The position numbers were made by a program, and so were the translations under genes. A stretch of DNA of 14,949 bases from Actinomycetota bacterium (GTDB lineage: Bacteria; Actinomycetota; Acidimicrobiia; Acidimicrobiales; Iamiaceae). The notes under the pieces were generated by a model that worked only from the letters and a program-made list of their open reading frames with translations, ran no database searches and was not told the DNA's origin. Positions 1 to 7,826 of the stretch are shown one piece after another (within the stretch, counting starts at the first letter, position 1; each line of letters opens with the position of its first letter). Location of the stretch: positions 1 through 14,949 of the forward strand of contig JAFDWI010000122.1 in NCBI GenBank assembly GCA_018268545.1, in the 5' to 3' direction.

Positions 1-1
1 C

Positions 2-175
2 ACCCGCGCCACCCACGGTGGCCGGATCCCGCCCGCCTCGGAGCTCCGAGCGCTCGTCGGTGCCTGGGAGTCGAATCCCCTCACACCGATCCGTCAGTAT
101 GCCCGACTCGTGTCGTCGCTCGTGCTGTTCGCCGATCAGGAGACCACCGATCCCGCAAGCGAGATCACACGATGA
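2..175 (+). CDS. C-terminal fragment of an unidentified protein (partial)
   Basis: An open frame enters from the left edge and stops at TGA 173-175, giving the last 57 residues of a protein whose start lies outside the window. The tail has an amphipathic, Leu/Val-rich stretch (around RQYARLVSSLVLFADQ) and ends in an acidic, Thr-rich segment. I do not recognise the family and there is no membrane anchor or obvious motif. Its stop overlaps the start of the GMC oxidoreductase as ATGA (172-175). That is a typical translational-coupling arrangement, so the two proteins are probably made together. The reading of the frame is fairly safe because of the ATGA junction and the codon bias; the function is unknown. 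Confidence 0.6.
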   Translation, partial: TRATHGGRIPPASELRALVGAWESNPLTPIRQYARLVSSLVLFADQETTDPASEITR

Positions 176-1584
176 GCACGATCCGCGCCGAGCTCCTGGT
201 GATCGGCTCGGGTGCGGGCGGTGCGGTGACCGCGGCACTCGCCGCCGAGGCCGGACGCGACGTGTTGATCGTCGAGGAGGGACCCTGGGCCACACCCGGC
301 GACGTCGAACCATTTTCGATGGCCGAGATGATGTCGCGCTACCGCAACCACGGCTTGACCGCGGCACTCGGCAACCCCGGCATCTCCTATGCCGAAGGTC
401 GCTGCGTGGGAGGCAGCACCGAGATCAACAGTGGGTTGTACCGCCGCCTCCCCGAAGAACTGCGGAGCGTGTGGGCGTCGGCGTACCGGATCGACGAGTT
501 CGACGCACCGACCCTCGACAAGGCCGCCGAAGAGGTCGAGAGCTTTCTCGACATCACCCACCTCCCCGGTGACCCACCACCGGCGTCCGCCGCGATCGCA
601 CGCGGTGCAGATGCCCTGGGGTGGCGTTCGACCGAGTTCGCCCGCGCCTTCTCCTACGAATCCGACGGGCACGCCACCAAACAGACGATGGCACGCACCT
701 ATGTCCCGCGGGCGATCGCCGCCGGTGCCCGGCTGCTCGCAGACACCCGGATCGACCGGCTCGTCGTCCGTGACGGGCGATGCCGAGCCGCGACGGGCAT
801 CCGGACCGCGGACGGGACGAACGAGAAGATCCGCATCGAAGCCGATGACGTGTTCGTGTGCGCAGGCGCGGTCCACACGCCGTTCCTGTTGCAACGCAGC
901 GGGTTCCGCGGCGGGATCGGATCGGGACTGCGCTTTCATCCCACCATCAAGGTCGCCGCCCGGTTCACCATACCGATGGACCACGGCGATGTCCCGATGC
1001 ACCGGGTGATGGAATTCGGGCCGCACCTCACGATCGGTGGTTCGGCCTCACGCCGGGCGCATGTCGCGCTGGCACTCGCCGACGCGGCGCTTCCCTACGA
1101 CGATGCCCTCGCAGACTGGGACAACGTCGCGGTGTACTACGCCGCGATCAAGGGTGGCAACGGCCGCGTGGTCTCACTCCCGGGGATCGGCTCACCGATC
1201 GTGTTCTACTCGATGGGCGATGCCGACATGTCGCGTCTGGCGCGCGGCACGATCCATCTGGGTTCGACGCTGTTCGCCGCCGGCGCAACCGAGCTGTACC
1301 CGTCGATCGTCGGAGGGCCGATCCTGAAGGACCCGGACCGGCTCGTCGACTGGTGGGACGCGATCTCCAGGTCGCGGGCCAACGTGATGACCGTGCACCT
1401 CACCTCGACGGTCCGCATGGGCGAGAACACCGACCTCGCCTGCGCCGACAGTTTCGGGCGCCTGCACGGCACGGAGAACATCCGTGTCAACGATGCCTCG
1501 CTGCTCCCGGATGCGCCCGGCGTCAACCCACAAGCGGCGATCATGATGTTGGCGACACGGAACATCCGTGCCTTCCTGAACTGA
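172..1584 (+). CDS. GMC-family FAD-dependent oxidoreductase
   Basis: 470-residue flavoenzyme of the glucose-methanol-choline oxidoreductase family, which oxidises alcohol groups (sugars, sterols, choline and similar) using FAD. The N-terminal Rossmann motif GSGAGG is at residues 12-17, with the acidic end of the second strand at EEG 35-37. A GMC signature-like segment, GRCVGGSTEINSGLY, is at 76-90, and a second, CAGAVHTPFLL, at 230-240. Near the C terminus are H409 in HLTSTVRMG and N452 in GVNPQ, which correspond to the family's catalytic His and Asn/His pair. It is short for the family (usually about 500-600 residues) and lacks a signal peptide, so it is probably cytoplasmic. The start ATG overlaps the upstream stop, and no strong Shine-Dalgarno is seen, consistent with coupling. 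The substrate cannot be read from the sequence. Confidence 0.88.
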   Translation: MSTIRAELLVIGSGAGGAVTAALAAEAGRDVLIVEEGPWATPGDVEPFSMAEMMSRYRNHGLTAALGNPGISYAEGRCVGGSTEINSGLYRRLPEELRSVWASAYRIDEFDAPTLDKAAEEVESFLDITHLPGDPPPASAAIARGADALGWRSTEFARAFSYESDGHATKQTMARTYVPRAIAAGARLLADTRIDRLVVRDGRCRAATGIRTADGTNEKIRIEADDVFVCAGAVHTPFLLQRSGFRGGIGSGLRFHPTIKVAARFTIPMDHGDVPMHRVMEFGPHLTIGGSASRRAHVALALADAALPYDDALADWDNVAVYYAAIKGGNGRVVSLPGIGSPIVFYSMGDADMSRLARGTIHLGSTLFAAGATELYPSIVGGPILKDPDRLVDWWDAISRSRANVMTVHLTSTVRMGENTDLACADSFGRLHGTENIRVNDASLLPDAPGVNPQAAIMMLATRNIRAFLN

Positions 1585-1609
1585 CATCTCGCCGGTCGCG
1601 AAAGGCGGT

Positions 1610-1615
1610 GGAGGG
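1610..1615 (+). promoter_or_regulatory. Shine-Dalgarno of the secreted DUF1906 protein
   Basis: GGAGGG lies only three to four bases before the ATG at 1619. The spacing is short, but this is the only strong purine-rich site, and it supports the ATG that gives a complete signal peptide with its basic n-region. No terminator separates it from the GMC gene 34 bp upstream, so the two genes may share a transcript. Confidence 0.55.
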
Positions 1616-1618
1616 ACC

Positions 1619-3652
1619 ATGAACCTCAAGCTCGGATCTCGACGGTCGATCGCCATGTGCTCGATCGCCCTCGTCGCAGCGGTCACCGCCGCCGGCGTGG
1701 CCCCGTTCACCCCGACCGCACGGGCCACCGTGTCACCGTCGACGAAGGTGGTCACGGCGTTCGGCTACTCGGTCCGGGTTCCCGGTTCCTGGCCGGTGTA
1801 CGACCTGGGCACCGAACCATCCCGGTGCGTCCGGTTCGACGTCGACGCGGTGTACCTCGGACATCCGGGTCCGGATCAACGGTGCCCCTCCCGAGTCCTC
1901 GGAAGTGCCGACGCGTTGCTGATCGAACCGCTCGACGGCTCCGCATCGGCGCGGACCGGAGCGGTGCAGGCCGATGCAGGCCGGCCGGTTCCCGTAGGGA
2001 CCGGCGAAACTGATGCGCGACGGATCGACCTCGTCGTCCCCGACGCCCACGTTCGCGTCACGGCGACGTTCTCGTCCGACGCGTCACTCGTCCGCGGGAT
2101 CCTCCAAGGTGCCACGCTCACCGCATCGGGATCCTCGCCGACCGCGACACCCGCGCCGGCTCCGACCGTCGACCCGACACCTCCGGCCGATGCGGTTGCG
2201 CCCGACGGTGTTGCACCCCGGGCGAGCACCCGGGCCGCTACGAACGCGTTGACGGCGAATCGGTTGTCGGGCTACGGCTTCGACACGTGCGGCCTCCCGT
2301 CGTTGTCGACGATGTCGGCTTGGACGGGAACCTCGCCGTACCACAGCGTGGGCGTGTATCTCGGGGGAACCAACTGGGGTTGTCGATCGTGGAGCTCGGC
2401 GCCGACCGCGTCGTGGTTCTCGACGGTGAGTGGAGCGGGCTGGGGGGTGCTGCCCATCTGGGTCGGTCTGCAGGCGCCGGGCGGTGCATCCGGATGCCGA
2501 TCCTGCGTCACCATGTCGATGGATCCGTCGACCGCGTGGTCCCAGGGTGCGAACGAGGCGTCGCAGGCCATCGGCGCCGCGCAGGCCGCCGGCATCGCTC
2601 CGGGCGTGATGATCGCCTTCGACATGGAGAACTGGAACACCACCAATTCGGCAGCGAACGTGGCCGTCGTCGCATTCTTGTCGGCTTGGACCGCGACGCT
2701 GCATGCGTCGCTGTATCCGTCGTCGGTGTTCACGAGTTCGTGCAGCGGCGGTGACACCATCACCGCCGCGCTGGGAACGACCGGCCCGTATGCTGCCAGC
2801 GGCGCGTCGGGCACGTTCACCGCGCCCGACTACATGTGGTTCGCACGTTGGCGCTATGCCACCGCACCGACGTCGCTGCTCGGCATCACGTGCATTCCGG
2901 ACAACACCTGGGTGGGGACCAGGGGGTTGCAGTACCAGGGCGGAACCGACGTGACCTTCGGCGGTCAGACCTTGAACGTCGACAGCAATCTGTTCGATCC
3001 CGAGCCCACCGGGCCCGTCGACCTCGGCGCCTACGTCAACGGTGTGATCCGGGCGCTGTTGGGACGCCCGCCGGCGTCGTTGGGCGAACTGGCCACCTGG
3101 ATGTCCTATCTGCAGGCCGGAAATTCCCCGGCGGCCTTCGTCGAGCGGATCGTGACCGGAACCGAGTACACCGTCGACACGGTCGACGCCGATTACGCGA
3201 CGTTGTTGCAACGCGAGCCCGACCCGGCCGGTGGCGCGTTCTGGGCGACAAGGTTGGCCCAGACCGGGCGCAACGATCTGATCGTCGCGTCGATCGCCGG
3301 TTCGAGCGAGTATTTCAACGGCCGATCATCGAGTGACATCTCGACGTTCGTGACGAATCTGTACCGCGACCTCCTCGGGCGGGCGGTCGATCCGAGCGGA
3401 CTCGCCTACTGGTCGAACCAACTCAGCTCACAGGCGCTGGATCGGGCCGCGCTCGCGCTGTCGCTCGCCGACAGCAACGAGTACGCCCAACACCTGGTTG
3501 CCGCGCAATATCAGATCGTCCTGGGCCGAATGCCCGATCCTGCCGGTGCAGCGTATTGGGCGAACCGCTACGTGGCGACGCACGACATCCTGCAGCTCGT
3601 CGTCAGCCTCGCGAGCAGCCCCGAAGGGATCACGCGACTCCAGGGAATATGA
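1619..3652 (+). CDS. Secreted DUF1906 (Rv2525c-like glycosidase-like) protein with C-terminal DUF4214 repeats
   Basis: 677-residue exported protein. Residues 1-36 form a signal peptide with a basic start (KLGSRR), a hydrophobic core and a likely cleavage after ARA (34-36). Residues about 45-168 resemble the N-terminal region seen before DUF1906 in other actinobacterial secreted proteins (YSVRVPGSWPVYDLG, YLGHPGPDQRCPSR). A Pro/Thr/Ala-rich linker spans about 170-212. The DUF1906 glycoside-hydrolase-like barrel spans about 218-462. It opens with GYGFDTCGLPS and VGVYLGGTNWGC, has acidic D335 and E337 in IAFDMENWN, and closes at VDSNLFD. From about 471 to the end come repeats of the form LLGRxxDPxGxxYW with SxEY turns (DUF4214). 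The mycobacterial relative Rv2525c is a Tat-exported wall-associated protein. A role in wall or surface-polymer binding or turnover is inference; no enzymatic activity can be asserted. Confidence 0.85.
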   Translation: MNLKLGSRRSIAMCSIALVAAVTAAGVAPFTPTARATVSPSTKVVTAFGYSVRVPGSWPVYDLGTEPSRCVRFDVDAVYLGHPGPDQRCPSRVLGSADALLIEPLDGSASARTGAVQADAGRPVPVGTGETDARRIDLVVPDAHVRVTATFSSDASLVRGILQGATLTASGSSPTATPAPAPTVDPTPPADAVAPDGVAPRASTRAATNALTANRLSGYGFDTCGLPSLSTMSAWTGTSPYHSVGVYLGGTNWGCRSWSSAPTASWFSTVSGAGWGVLPIWVGLQAPGGASGCRSCVTMSMDPSTAWSQGANEASQAIGAAQAAGIAPGVMIAFDMENWNTTNSAANVAVVAFLSAWTATLHASLYPSSVFTSSCSGGDTITAALGTTGPYAASGASGTFTAPDYMWFARWRYATAPTSLLGITCIPDNTWVGTRGLQYQGGTDVTFGGQTLNVDSNLFDPEPTGPVDLGAYVNGVIRALLGRPPASLGELATWMSYLQAGNSPAAFVERIVTGTEYTVDTVDADYATLLQREPDPAGGAFWATRLAQTGRNDLIVASIAGSSEYFNGRSSSDISTFVTNLYRDLLGRAVDPSGLAYWSNQLSSQALDRAALALSLADSNEYAQHLVAAQYQIVLGRMPDPAGAAYWANRYVATHDILQLVVSLASSPEGITRLQGI

Positions 3653-3662
3653 CAGTCCGCGT

Positions 3663-3682
3663 CCGCCGATCCCCGACGGCGG
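3663..3682. terminator. Possible bidirectional terminator hairpin
   Basis: In the 56-bp gap between two convergent genes, CCGCCG (3663-3668) and CGGCGG (3677-3682) form a six-base-pair GC stem with an eight-base loop. There is no T-tract on either side, so factor-independent termination would be of the GC-hairpin type common in actinobacteria. The evidence is only position and symmetry. Confidence 0.35.
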
Positions 3683-3708
3683 TCGCTGCACATCGGCCAC
3701 CAGGATGA

Positions 3709-5637
3709 TCAGGCGAGCGACGGCGGGCCGAGGAACACGGCCATCGGCAGACCGATCTCGGCCATCTTCGACATGTCCTGGGTCGCGGCCAGGGGAAGCG
3801 ACGTGTTCAGCGACGCACCGGTGAGCGACTTGTCGACCACGTCGGGGTTGCCACCGGCGGCCGCGATCCGACGTCGGGCGTCGGCCCGGAGCCGCGCGAA
3901 CTCGGCCTTCTGCTCCGGGGTCCGCCCGTCGTAGTAGGCGACCTCGACCACATGGGGGATCGCACGCCACGCTTCGATGTCGGCATCACCGACCGACAGG
4001 TGGATCACCCCTCGCGCGGCGTCTCTTGGAACCGTCTGGCGACCGGGGACGATCCCGAGGAACGCGGGTGTCAGACCGACCGGGATCCCGTGCGCGTCGA
4101 GTTCGTCGAGCAACGTGTACCCGCCACTGCCGATCTTGACCGGGTCGAACCAGGTCACCAGATACAGACCCTTGCCGGTGTCGCCGGGCACCTTCCCGGC
4201 GTTGATCGCCGCGACGGTCTTGGGCACGAGCACCGCCATCTGGTCCGACAGGTTCCGGTCGGGGATCTGTGCACGGCTCGCCTGGTGCGTCGTCGACGCG
4301 AACAGGACGACGAGCACGATCGTCAGAAGGCCCGATGCGCCTGCCCGGACGACCCGGGCCGCCGGTCCGGTGAGCTCGGCGCGGCGTACCGCCTCGACGG
4401 CGACCACGACGATCCCCGCGCACATGACCGCGCAGATCGTCCACATCCACATCATGAGGTACCAGTACAGATCGCCGTAGATCTTCGACAACGCGAACAG
4501 GCCGAACACGAGCGAGATCGTGACCACGATGTTCGCGAGCACCAGCTTGCGCATCCGGAACCGCCAGGCGACCACGAACGTGAGGACCCACACTGCCAGG
4601 AAGATCGCGCCGGGCCAGTTCGAGTTGAGCACGACGAACTCGATCCGATGGCCGGTCAGCAACTGCCAGGGGGCCAGATGCGCGAACAGCAGATGGAACC
4701 CTTGGACGATGCCCCCGGCGGCCTGGGGTGGATGGGCCATGTCGTCCCAGATCAGCGTGAAGTTTCCCTCGTCGGAATGGAACTGATCGAAGATCGGTGG
4801 CGCCCAGAGCACCAACCCCAACACGAACGATCCGCCGATCCACGCCCACATCCGCTTGGCCGCGGGGCGCTCGGTGGGGTCGCCGAAGAGCCAGGCCAGA
4901 CGCGAAGGACCCTTCGACTCAGCGCGTCGGTCCACCGAAGCCCGGTAGCGGCGCCACAGCACGGTCAGGATCACCGTCGTCGCGACCAGTCCGCCCCCGA
5001 GGCCCAGATAGGGGATGTGGGTCTGCATGCACCAGGTCGCGGCGACCACCAGCACGGGCATGATCACGATGTCGTCGTCGAGCACCGACCACGCGGCCAA
5101 CAGCACGACCGTCCAGGCCATGAGCGGCAGGTACGGGTTCCAGGGTTGTTCGACGACGATGATCCCGAAGTTGTGCACGAGCACCAATACGATCGTCCCC
5201 ACCGCGACCACACCGCCGAGGCCGCCGCGGCGCCACGCGAGCCAGAGGGCGAGCGCGATCCAGATGAAGTTGACCGTCAGCGCCGCCGCGAACAGGGCCC
5301 AGGACGTCGAACCGAACAGCTTGTAGAAAGGGGCCAGCACCCAGAAGCTGATCGGCCCGGGATGACTTCCGGTGTGCACCCCGAACACCCCGAGACGACC
5401 GGGCAGTCCGATCAGCGGGGGATGCGTGCTGAACACGGCCCGCACCCGCAACTCGGTCTGCGCCAGGTCGAGCACGACGTAGGGCTTGGGATGCCGCAAC
5501 CGCAGCGCGGTGATCACGAACGGGATCGCCACCGCGGCGAGAAACACTCCGATCACCGCGCCCGGCCGACGCCACGCAGCAGAGCGTCGAGCGGGGTCGC
5601 CCGCCATCTCCGGTGACGCCTCGGTGGTCGTCGACAC
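3709..5637 (-). CDS. Polytopic membrane protein, probable GT-C type glycosyltransferase
   Basis: 642-residue integral membrane protein with a first membrane segment at about 27-46 and many more up to about 448, followed by a soluble C-terminal domain of about 190 residues. Just after the first segment, the extracytoplasmic loop carries D57 and E62 (VLDLAQTEL), followed by SHPGPISFW (91-99). An acidic residue in this first loop is the hallmark of GT-C enzymes, which transfer sugars from polyprenyl-phosphate donors on the outer face of the membrane. WNPYLPLMAW (166-175) and QTHIPYLGLG (205-214) are further conserved-looking loops. The start is GTG 5637, 14 bp after the upstream SDR stop, with GGAAG as a possible ribosome site; ATG 5607 is an alternative. 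It is the third gene of an operon with two sugar-nucleotide-epimerase-like SDRs, which supports an envelope-glycan role. Acceptor and sugar are unknown, and a non-enzymatic membrane protein cannot be excluded. Confidence 0.72.
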   Translation of the reverse strand: MSTTTEASPEMAGDPARRSAAWRRPGAVIGVFLAAVAIPFVITALRLRHPKPYVVLDLAQTELRVRAVFSTHPPLIGLPGRLGVFGVHTGSHPGPISFWVLAPFYKLFGSTSWALFAAALTVNFIWIALALWLAWRRGGLGGVVAVGTIVLVLVHNFGIIVVEQPWNPYLPLMAWTVVLLAAWSVLDDDIVIMPVLVVAATWCMQTHIPYLGLGGGLVATTVILTVLWRRYRASVDRRAESKGPSRLAWLFGDPTERPAAKRMWAWIGGSFVLGLVLWAPPIFDQFHSDEGNFTLIWDDMAHPPQAAGGIVQGFHLLFAHLAPWQLLTGHRIEFVVLNSNWPGAIFLAVWVLTFVVAWRFRMRKLVLANIVVTISLVFGLFALSKIYGDLYWYLMMWMWTICAVMCAGIVVVAVEAVRRAELTGPAARVVRAGASGLLTIVLVVLFASTTHQASRAQIPDRNLSDQMAVLVPKTVAAINAGKVPGDTGKGLYLVTWFDPVKIGSGGYTLLDELDAHGIPVGLTPAFLGIVPGRQTVPRDAARGVIHLSVGDADIEAWRAIPHVVEVAYYDGRTPEQKAEFARLRADARRRIAAAGGNPDVVDKSLTGASLNTSLPLAATQDMSKMAEIGLPMAVFLGPPSLA

Positions 5638-5651
5638 CGATCAGCTTCCGA

Positions 5652-6689
5652 TCACGGGAGGTACTCGAGGACCTTGAGCACACCCAGGCGGGCAGGTGAC
5701 TGGTGCACCGATCCACCGGTGTCGAGCGAATCACGGTTCGCACAGAACCAGTCGTAGGACTCGATCATCATCTCCGCGTTCGACCGGGTCGCGGCCCATC
5801 CCAGTTCGGTCTGGGCCTTGGTGCAGTCGAAGTACAACGACTCGCCGTAGAGCAACCAGTGGTAGGGCGCGAGCGGCACGAGATGCGCGAGTGACGCGCC
5901 CTTCATCGCGAGTCGCGCCGCACCCATCGGCAGGCTCTGGATCCGCGACCCGGTCCCGGCGTGGTCGATCAGTTCGCCGAGGGTCTCCCGGAGCGTGCCG
6001 AAGGTCGTCGCACCGATGTTGTAGCTCGTCGCACCCGGGCGGGCCCCGGCCGCGAGGCACGCCGAGGCGAGGTCTGCGGCGTGGACGAACTGGTACCGGT
6101 TCGATCCGTCGCCGAGCAGCGGGATCGGGGCGCCCGCGGCGATCAACTCGAAGAGCATCGCCATGATCCCGAGTCGCCCGTGCCCCATGATCGTCCGGGG
6201 GCGGACGATGGTGACGTCGAGGCCGGACGCGACGGCGTCGGCGCACAACCGTTCACCGACGAGTTTGGCGCGCCCGTAGTCCTCGACGGGGGTGGGGCGT
6301 GTCGTCTCGGTGACCGGGTTGTGTTCGGGGATCCCGTAGATCGCGCTCGTGGAGGTGTGCACGACCTTGGTCACGCCCGCCTCACGGGCGGCGATCAACA
6401 GGTTCGCGGTGCCGGTGACGTTCACCGATTCGAACAGCTCCACGTCCTTGGCGAGTGGCACCTGTGCCACGTTGTGGTACACGGTGTCGATCCCTTGGCA
6501 CGCGGCGCGGATCGCGTCGCGGTCACGGATGTCCCCGGCGACGTAGTCGATGTCGATCCCGTCGAAGGCCGTCGCGTCCGGCGGATTCAGGTCGAAGATG
6601 CGAACCTGCATGCCCGCTGCATGTGCCGCGGAGGCGAGCTCGGACCCGAAGTAGCCGCTCCCCCCCGTGATGAGCGCGTGGGTCGGCAC
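5652..6689 (-). CDS. NAD(P)-dependent epimerase/dehydratase (extended SDR)
   Basis: 345-residue extended short-chain dehydrogenase. The dinucleotide-binding motif TGGSGYFG is at 8-15, and an acidic D33 at the end of the second strand suggests NAD preference. The active site has serines in HTSTSAIYG (111-119) and the YxxxK pair Y138/K142 in DYGRAKLVGE. Family members interconvert or dehydrate nucleotide sugars, or oxidise 3-beta-hydroxysteroids; the exact substrate cannot be told here. The start is GTG 6689, whose first G is the last base of the preceding gene's TAG stop (TAGTG). This indicates tight translational coupling and explains the lack of a clear Shine-Dalgarno. It lies between a second SDR and a GT-C-like membrane protein, so a nucleotide-sugar role feeding a glycosyltransferase is the favoured inference. 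Confidence 0.82.
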   Translation of the reverse strand: MPTHALITGGSGYFGSELASAAHAAGMQVRIFDLNPPDATAFDGIDIDYVAGDIRDRDAIRAACQGIDTVYHNVAQVPLAKDVELFESVNVTGTANLLIAAREAGVTKVVHTSTSAIYGIPEHNPVTETTRPTPVEDYGRAKLVGERLCADAVASGLDVTIVRPRTIMGHGRLGIMAMLFELIAAGAPIPLLGDGSNRYQFVHAADLASACLAAGARPGATSYNIGATTFGTLRETLGELIDHAGTGSRIQSLPMGAARLAMKGASLAHLVPLAPYHWLLYGESLYFDCTKAQTELGWAATRSNAEMMIESYDWFCANRDSLDTGGSVHQSPARLGVLKVLEYLP

Positions 6690-7744
6690 TACAGCGCTTC
6701 ACCGTGTTCGACACACCAGCGGATCGATGCACGCATGCCCTCGACGATCGAGACCTTCGGGTCGTAGCCGATCTCGGTGCGGGCCCGGGAGATGTCACAC
6801 GCGATCGTGTCCTTGAGCTCGCCCATCACGTGCACCGCCTGAGAGTACTTCCCGAACCCCTGGAGGCGTCGGTCGACGGCTTCGGCGACGACCCCGGCGA
6901 TCCGGGGGATCCGAAGCTTGCCTTCGGTCACCGGGAAACCTTCGGCGACGAACGCTTCACGGATCGACGCGAAGATGTCGGCGAACGCGTACGGCTCGGC
7001 ATCCGCGATCCAGTACGCGCTGCCCGTCGCGACGTCCGCGGTCGCCGCACACAGCATCCCGGCCACGAGGTTGCCGGTGTAGACCATCGAACGCCGCTGG
7101 CTACCGTCGCCGACCATCGGGAACCGGCCGCGCCGCACCGTGCGCAGAAACTGGGTCTGGCGCGCCGGTTGCCAGGGGCCGTAGAACCACGGTGGTCGGA
7201 CGATCACGACGTGCAGATCACCGTTGGCGGCATGACGTTGCACGATCTGTTCGGCTTCGAACTTGGATGCGCCGTATCCCATGTAGGGGTTGAACGGGCT
7301 GTCCTCGTTGAACACGTCCCCGGGTGTCGGGTTCGCGCCGAAGGGCGAGTTCGACGAAACGTGCACGACGCGGGTCGCGCCGGCCCGCTTCGCAGCGTCG
7401 AGGACGATCTCGGTGCCGCCGGTGTTGACGTCGAAGAACTCGCGGACCCCGCCCGAGGGATGGATCATGCCGGCGGTGTGGAACACCACGGGGTTCTCGG
7501 CCCCGTCGAACAGCCGCCCGATCGAGGCAGGGTCCCGGACGTCACCGATGACCGCGGTCACCGATGCGCCGAGCACGTCGACGAGCGCGGCCTCCCGCTC
7601 GTCTCGAACCAGTGCCCGGATCTCGTCGGGGCCCGTCACCAGCGTGCGCAGGAGGTTCTCGCCCAACCATCCGGCCGCACCCGTCACCACGACGGAACCG
7701 AGTTCCGGTACAGGTGTCGCTGATTCGGTTCCGCTGTCGCGCAT
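6689..7744 (-). CDS. NAD(P)-dependent epimerase/dehydratase (extended SDR), first gene of operon
   Basis: 351 residues when started at ATG 7744. An in-frame GTG at 7789 would add 15 residues of low-complexity sequence and has no ribosome site, so it is less likely. The coenzyme motif TGAAGWLG is at 21-28, the serine strand HVSSNSPFG at 128-136, and the catalytic Y157/K161 in GYGASKFEAE. The segment VRPPWFYGPW is typical of UDP-sugar epimerase-like and 3-beta-HSD-like enzymes. It is only distantly similar to the SDR encoded next to it, so the two are probably sequential enzymes and not a recent duplication. It diverges from the P-type ATPase with 82 bp between the two starts. No good Shine-Dalgarno precedes the ATG, but a -10-like GACAAT lies six bases upstream, which would give a leaderless mRNA. 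Confidence 0.8.
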   Translation of the reverse strand: MRDSGTESATPVPELGSVVVTGAAGWLGENLLRTLVTGPDEIRALVRDEREAALVDVLGASVTAVIGDVRDPASIGRLFDGAENPVVFHTAGMIHPSGGVREFFDVNTGGTEIVLDAAKRAGATRVVHVSSNSPFGANPTPGDVFNEDSPFNPYMGYGASKFEAEQIVQRHAANGDLHVVIVRPPWFYGPWQPARQTQFLRTVRRGRFPMVGDGSQRRSMVYTGNLVAGMLCAATADVATGSAYWIADAEPYAFADIFASIREAFVAEGFPVTEGKLRIPRIAGVVAEAVDRRLQGFGKYSQAVHVMGELKDTIACDISRARTEIGYDPKVSIVEGMRASIRWCVEHGEAL

Positions 7745-7750
7745 CGGGCC

Positions 7751-7756
7751 ATTGTC
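7751..7756 (-). promoter_or_regulatory. Candidate -10 box for the SDR-SDR-glycosyltransferase operon
   Basis: On the minus strand GACAAT sits six bases before the ATG at 7744, so transcription would begin at or next to the start codon. A matching -35 at normal spacing is not seen; a TTGCAC at 7778-7783 is 21 bases away, too far. This is a weak call made from position and the absence of a ribosome site. Confidence 0.25.
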
Positions 7757-7826
7757 GCATGGCGTGGGTGCCGGCTCGTGCAACGGCACCGGTCGGCGTG
7801 CTGTGGCCCTCTACGCTGGGGGGGCA

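Noticed and set aside
2084..3211. Minus strand open frame under the DUF1906 gene
   Set aside because: It is an Arg/Gly-rich shadow with no motifs. The plus strand encodes a signal peptide and recognisable domains.
3952..5616. Long + strand open frame opposite the GT-C-like gene
   Set aside because: The composition is Arg/His/Asp/Gln-rich with no hydrophobic core or motif, as expected for antisense of GC-rich coding DNA. The minus frame encodes a coherent membrane protein.
7290..7826. 179-residue upstream extension of the P-type ATPase frame
   Set aside because: This stretch is antisense to the SDR gene, has no family resemblance and no ribosome site. The conserved CtpE-like protein begins at ATG 7827 after a G-rich site.
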